Part shown: positions 8,408 to 13,048 of the stretch, one piece after another | Layout of the letters: each line of letters begins with the position of its first letter | Position numbering within the stretch: position 1 is the stretch's first letter | Assembly (NCBI GenBank): GCA_036244855.1 | Contig: BQKZ01004775.1 | Location: forward strand, 24,634-37,681 | DNA from: Temnopleurus reevesii | Lineage: Eukaryota > Echinodermata > Echinoidea > Temnopleuroida > Temnopleuridae | Direction: 5' to 3' | DNA: 13,048 nucleotides | Notes under the pieces: generated by a model | The model's database searches: none | The model's input: only the letters and a program-made list of their open reading frames with translations | What the model was told of the DNA's origin: nothing | Translations under genes and position numbers: made by a program

Positions 8408-8956
8408 CTAGACTTTAAAGACAGTACTGATAGATTATGAAGGGCCGACCTTGTTAAGATAATGTTCTGAAGAAAAATTCCAAGGGATTTTGTTTTTCTG
8501 TTACATGTGCATGTTGTTTGTCTGTTGATCAGATGAGTATATGTGTAATAGAAATATTACTGTTTTTCTTAAATTCATGAGTAGTTAATATTGTAACACT
8601 TCTTTTATATTCCTGTATATTTATCAGGACAAGTAATTCACTTTTCCATGTTTTGTACATAAAAAGTTTGTTATTAAAAAAAGTAAGAACTCACATAACT
8701 CTGGTATTGAGTTTGTGTTCTGTATAGGAAGTCTAATTCACTTAAAGAGGCTTACAGTGAACTGGCAGGGTATCTGGTATCTGTAAATTTTAGTTTAGGA
8801 TCCTTATTATCCAATTTTCTCGTTACTGATTAAAAAATATATCTGTCAAAAAATTGCACAGATATAAACAAATTATTTGTATGTGTGCATATTTAAAAAG
8901 TTATATAAATATGAAATTTTATGGCGAAAATAGTCAATGATGACTGATTGCCAACC
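8408..8956 (+). other. AT-rich stretch without a gene; possible 3'UTR end near 8690
   Basis: No reading frame of note. TGTACATA (Pumilio-type) and ATTAAA at about 8672, followed by an A-run, resemble the end of a 3'UTR. It could belong to NSMCE1 only if a long 3'UTR or a 3'UTR intron spans from 4727. This is weak evidence. Confidence 0.25.
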
Positions 8957-9000
8957 AAATCAAACGAAGAAGAAGAAGCTTGCATATAATATACTGAACG

Positions 9001-9068
9001 CAAATGGAGAAATAGGTAAAGGGGAGATTAGGAGGGAGAGAGATAGAGAGAGATAAGGGGGGGGGGGG
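9001..9068 (+). repeat. Purine-rich GA/G tract with a run of 12 Gs
   Basis: GGGAG, GAGAGA and GATAGAGAGA repeats end in 12 consecutive Gs at 9057-9068. With GGGG blocks near 9021 and 9080 it might form a G-quadruplex. The minus-strand frame rich in Ser and Leu across it is an artefact of the repeat. Confidence 0.8.
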
Positions 9069-9260
9069 CTGGAAAATGAGGGGCGAGATGCGTAGTCTGC
9101 AAGAACAGACCCTTTGGTTTCGTTGTGCACAAACACAGAGAGTGATACAAGGTATACACTGTGTGTCTCATTGTGTGTCTCGTGCTCTCCTAGTAGTATC
9201 CCGTAATAAGAAACCATCTGGAATAAAATTATTGGAAATGGTTTTTCAACGGATATCAGT

Positions 9261-10240
9261 AGGTATGGGTGTGAACCTTTACCAAAAAAAAAATCAGGGC
9301 GAATGCGGGTTGGGGAAAGTGCTTTTTGTCAAGGTCAAAGGTCAATGACCTTTTTTTACACACTGTGTAATGGTATCTCCGAGATAAAATATCGCAGATT
9401 GGGGATTTTTGTGTAAAAATGAATAAATTATTACAGGAAGATAAAATCAAATACAATAAAAATTTTAGACGAGCATTCAACCCTAAAATTGAAGGTCAAA
9501 AGGTCAATGAACTTTTCACATACTTAATAGTGGACTATTTGGCATTAAATTCCACAGGTAGGTGATATTGATGTAAAAATGGACTATGGAACATTTGACA
9601 ACTTTCTTTTCATGGCTGTTAATAGGTATAGGTGTCAACATGTACCAAAAAATAGTTAGGGCGAATTGGGTCTAGGTAAAGTGTTTTCAATCAAGGTCAA
9701 AGGTCAACGACCTTTTAACACACTGTGTGATGGTATCTGCGAGATAAAATATCGCAGGTTGGTGATTTCGGTATGGAAATGTACAAATTTTTACAAGAAG
9801 ATAACATTTAATGAAATCAAGTTTTTAGAAAAGCATTCAACCATAAAGTTGAAGGTCAAAAGGTCAATGAACTTCTTACATACTGAATAATGGATTATTC
9901 GGCATTAAACTCCACAGGTTGGTGATAATGATGTCTAAATGGACTATAGAAACATTTGAGAAAATCTTTACATGGCTGTCAATAGGTATAGGCGTCAACA
10001 TTTACCAAAAGAGCCAGAATGAATGTAGTCTTGGGATGTAATGTTTCTTGAGGTCAAAGGTCAAAACCCTTTTTTATCCTCTCCATAGGCCCAATGGTAT
10101 CTCAGAGGTAGAATATCGCAGTTGGTGAGCATGATGTCAATATGGACATATTCTTACAAGAATTGAGCTTCTATAAACACTTTAATCCATAGCATTTAAG
10201 GTCAAAACGTCATTCACCTTTAAGGACAATCACCATTGTG
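9261..10240 (+). repeat. Three tandem copies of a roughly 360-bp unit carrying AGGTCA pairs
   Basis: Units start at 9261, 9624 and 9984, each with AGGTATRGGYGT. Steps are 363 and 360 bases. Units 1 and 2 match along their full length; unit 3 is more diverged and fades by about 10240. Each unit has AGGTCAAAGGTCA (9332, 9694, 10051) and, about 160 bases on, AGGTCAAAAGGTCA (9493, 9853; degraded at 10199). They also share GATAAAATATCGCAG and GGTATCTSCGAGATA-like words. Several short reading frames here are by-products of the repeat. Confidence 0.9.
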
Positions 10241-10280
10241 TGATTAAATGTGATGAAACATGACTAAATATCACTCTCCT

Positions 10281-10302
10281 GAAATATCTTTAAAGATATT
10301 TC
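10281..10302. repeat. Perfect 22-bp palindrome
   Basis: The sequence is GAAATATCTTT followed directly by its exact reverse complement AAAGATATTTC, with no spacer. It could be a dimeric protein binding site or chance in AT-rich DNA. Confidence 0.9.
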
Positions 10303-10869
10303 ACTTACAAACTCTTGCCACTGGCCAAGAATACTTCTCGATTACATGCTATAATCAATTCCAACTACTGACCAACCTAACATGACTTTGCTTGCAAAAG
10401 TCCTGAGAAGATAGTGACCAAACTGACATCATTTCATCAGGACCATTAGACCATGGCTTGCTTGAGAGCTTCATAGTGTGGAGACTGTTCTTAAACAAAT
10501 ATCCGACAATATCCTGAGGCAGATGACAGGAAAAGAACTGTTGTTCTTCTGAACTAGGTCTCAGCATTTTAGGAGACCTGTTTGGTAGGTGGTATTTCCC
10601 AATGCCAATCATGGTAGACTGCAACAGCACGCCTGACAGCATGGCAATTTAACGTTCCAGGCAATACCTGTACCTCTGTTATCAGTATAATCTTAAAAGA
10701 AGATTAATGTCCTGCAGGTCACAGGGTTCTGTACTCAGACAGATTCTCTTCATGATGTAATTCAATCTCCCTGCTTGCAAATTAAGCATGTCAACGAGGC
10801 TTGAAGCTTACTTTAGGCTGATGAGGCCCAGACATAATGTGATCCCAGATGAGCAACAACATCCAATCA
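10303..10869. other. Stretch without a recognised gene
   Basis: I see no family-like protein on either strand. The longest minus-strand frame (10355-10642, 95 codons) has no motif or splice context I recognise. No clear repeat structure is visible. Confidence 0.5.
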
Positions 10870-10874
10870 GCAAT

Positions 10875-11242
10875 GTATGGAAGCTTAAAAGTGCCATCCA
10901 GATGTAAGAAATGATCAGATGACAATATCTTTGATTTCGTCAAGTTATAAGAAATTACCTGATGACAAGATCTCAGATCTAGTCACGTGTACATCATGAA
11001 AAAGAAATAACCAGATATTAGATCAAGTCATGTCTACATCATTAGGAAGAGATGGCCAGATGAATCTAACATCTTTTTTCCTGTTCATCTCTTCCAAAGG
11101 ATGTAGACATGACCTGATGACAGGATCTAAGATCTTGCAAAGACTAGTTCCGGGATTCCGCCATCTCAACATTTCTGCTAAGAGATGTAGACATGACGAG
11201 ATGATCATCTGGATATCTGGGTGGCACTTTTAATCTTCCATA
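10875..11242. mobile_element. Foldback element with repeated arms
   Basis: The outer ends mirror each other: TATGGAAGCTTAAAAGTGCC from 10876 and GGCACTTTTAATCTTCCATA ending at 11242. Inside, the left arm has degenerate units (AAGAAATNAYCNGATGACA-like) and GTCATGTCTACATC at 11027, with a variant at 10982. The right arm has the reverse complement GATGTAGACATGAC at 11099 and 11183. An inner pair at 11021-11054 and 11086-11118 (GGAAGAGATG and CATCTCTTCC) flanks the centre. GCAAT occurs on both sides (10870-10874 and 11243-11247), a possible 5-bp target duplication. Inverted arms made of tandem subrepeats recall foldback transposons such as the sea urchin TU type. That comparison is inference. Both frames of about 65 codons here are repeat by-products. 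Confidence 0.75.
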
Positions 11243-11247
11243 GCAAT

Positions 11248-12580
11248 CCCTCAGTCTCCTCTTTCCCTCGATGGACATAATTTTTTGGTATACTTGAATG
11301 ATAATTGAGTGTATCATTTATGTATGTCAGAAACCCTACTTCCTTCTTGATTTCTGTTGTAGTCTACCTTTTGGCCTCCTTATTACAGCCTTAATAGAAC
11401 AGACTTCCGCCATTACAGACTACAGCTCCATATTTTCTCATGGACAACTTATAACGGAATTATATAAGGAGGTATGTCTACTTAAAGTCATGTACGTTCT
11501 AATCTTTAATTGCTTCTTGTCAAGAGCACAATGAATTCAAGATAATTTTCCTTTCAAGGAGGTCTATGATCAAGCTCCAGTGTAATGTAGCTTCACCTAT
11601 TGCGCATCATCGGTCCTGAACAGGTCTTTGGCATCAGGAATTACCCTTCGAATTTGAAGTTGAAGCATTTTCCCTCGAGTGGCCCTCTCTTGTGGAACTC
11701 CCACCTTTATCTTAGCTGGATAAATAGCATGAGCAATGTTCAAGAATTATTTGCTTTGAAATCAGTTGGAGGTTGGCCTTTTCTGAGCCGGTCTGCGCCA
11801 TTTGATTATCTTAACAGACATATTGTGCCATATAGATGATTTGGATCAGTGTCCTAGCTCATCATTCTGGGATCAAACGTTAACAGGTTTAAGTCTCATG
11901 AGACTTTTCTGGCATTTTGGGCAATGGTTTTATATTGATATGTTTCCCCCATAGCTTCAACATTATTTTGTTCACCAGATCTTGTATTTATTATTTTCTA
12001 TTTTCCTCTTGGACATCCCAACAACTATATCTTTTGGTCTTATCATTTATCAATCTATTGAATTCCTGCTTGTATTAGTGCTTGTGAGTCGCTGGCATTA
12101 ACTCATGTTTCAATGGCTCTTCTATATCCCACAACTCTCTCTGCAATCGAATAAAATAAATATATTCTTGGAGAATAATTCTTAATATTTCGCCTCCACA
12201 GTTTCTTCACATGTATGACATGTCATCTTAGTAGACAATAAAGCTATATTCTAAATTAGTTCCTAATTACACTATAATCATAGTGAAATTTACCATTACT
12301 TTCGTTCAACCCCATAAGCTTTTGCTATGTAAATTCTCTTAGTAATTACTCAATATATTGGCCTTAGATCTTGTCTTTTGTTACATCAATAATTCTGGGA
12401 GTTAATTTGAACATACAATATTATATCATTTTTTGTTTGTTTGCAAAATCGCCCTTCGTTTTTAGACTTAGAAGTTAAAAAATATTGATGACAGTATTGT
12501 TAAATTAGAATGATACAGATGATGACAATAGTGCTCATGATAATAATAACAATAATAATTAACAAATTCATATATTTCAA
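11248..12580. other. Stretch without a recognised gene
   Basis: AT-rich, with only short reading frames (78 and 79 codons at 11298 and 11600, plus strand) that resemble nothing I know. A perfect 16-bp palindrome AAGTCTCATGAGACTT lies at 11891-11906. AAT-type triplets occur around 12540-12560. Confidence 0.5.
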
Positions 12581-12635
12581 GTGATAGAACACCTCAAATT
12601 CAACATTCAATGTTGAATTTGAGGTGTTCTATTAC
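12581..12635. repeat. Near-perfect 55-bp palindrome
   Basis: A 27-base left arm (12581-12607, containing AGAACACCTCAAATTCAAC) is followed by a single C and then its reverse complement (12609-12635). There is one mismatch in 27 pairs. The arms abut so closely that the RNA or single strand would form one long hairpin. It is not obviously a transposon end and has no T-run, so I do not call it a terminator. Confidence 0.95.
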
Positions 12636-12749
12636 TTCCGCATGGTTTAATTTTAGGTCATCCCAATTACGTATATGAGTTTGAGTATTTTGATAACAAG
12701 ATCACCGATGTGACATTGGTAGAAATATAAATTTTGGATATGTAAGAAA

Positions 12750-13000
12750 ATGTCATTGACCTTTGACCTTGAACATAAGATATTACCTTGGTTTCAATTT
12801 CATTGACATTTTGACCTTGAACACAAGATATTACCTTGGTTCCACTTTTGTTTTATTTTATGTATACATCAACTTGTTTTATTACATCAATCCATGAATT
12901 CTGACATCATCAAAACACCTATTTTATTGCGGAAATATGCATTTTGGGGTGTGTACATAAAGGTCAGTGACCTTTGACTGGCCTTTGACCTTGATAGTGA
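12750..13000 (-). repeat. AGGTCA-type repeats in minus orientation
   Basis: TGACCTTTGACCT at 12757-12769 is followed by CTTGAACATAAGATATTACC. Nearly the same block recurs about 49 bases later (TTGACATTTTGACCTTGAAC). A third region at 12961-12991 has AGGTCAGTGACCT, an inverted repeat of the half-site, and CCTTTGACCTTG. The array continues toward the window edge and may extend beyond it. Confidence 0.8.
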
Positions 13001-13048
13001 GATATTGCTTCATTTTCAAATGGTTAAGATTTTATATCAACTCACTTT

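Noticed and set aside
9076..9480. Overlapping frames on both strands near the GA tract and first repeat unit
   Set aside because: They are explained by the purine-rich microsatellite and the 360-bp tandem repeat.
10355..10642. 95-codon minus-strand frame as a gene
   Set aside because: No recognisable domain, no splice context and no supporting neighbour.
11600..11839. 79-codon plus-strand frame as a transposon or host protein fragment
   Set aside because: I could not match it to any family, and similar lengths arise by chance in this composition.
12581..12635. A bacterial-type terminator
   Set aside because: There is no T-run after the hairpin, and the window is eukaryotic.

Overview
The window looks like animal nuclear DNA. 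It is AT-rich, holds one multi-exon gene with GT/AG introns, and is dense in short non-autonomous transposons, a tRNA-derived SINE, microsatellites and tandem repeats. Repeats built on the AGGTCA half-site, long ATC-type microsatellites and many foldback MITEs suggest a marine invertebrate, perhaps an echinoderm such as a sea urchin. That assignment is inference. No bacterial operon, rRNA or CRISPR is present.

Positions 1-4726 carry one plus-strand gene that I recognise as NSMCE1 (Nse1), the RING-like subunit of the SMC5/6 complex. Six exons (11-116, 809-927, 1449-1526, 2640-2783, 3645-3755, 4612-4719) join in frame into a 221-residue protein with a complete C4HC3 RING-like domain. Two exons of this gene are duplicated in tandem. 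A second, intact copy of the first coding exon lies at 385-490. A decayed copy of the last exon, with a stop codon but a kept acceptor, lies at 4423 to about 4505. Introns hold MITEs, a roughly 735-bp ATC/TCA microsatellite and a SINE.

Positions 4727-8700 hold no recognisable coding sequence. The contents are a strong splice donor just after the stop (possible 3'UTR intron), a local duplication (5371/5695), three pogo/Tigger-like MITEs flanked by TA, a 470-bp MITE with about 115-bp inverted ends, another foldback MITE, degenerate repeats, and AT-rich sequence that resembles a 3'UTR.

Positions 8700-13048 hold a purine-rich microsatellite, three copies of a roughly 360-bp tandem repeat carrying nuclear-receptor-like half-sites, a foldback element with repeated arms (10875-11242), a near-perfect 55-bp palindrome (12581-12635), and minus-oriented AGGTCA repeats at the right edge. 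I see no convincing gene in this half.
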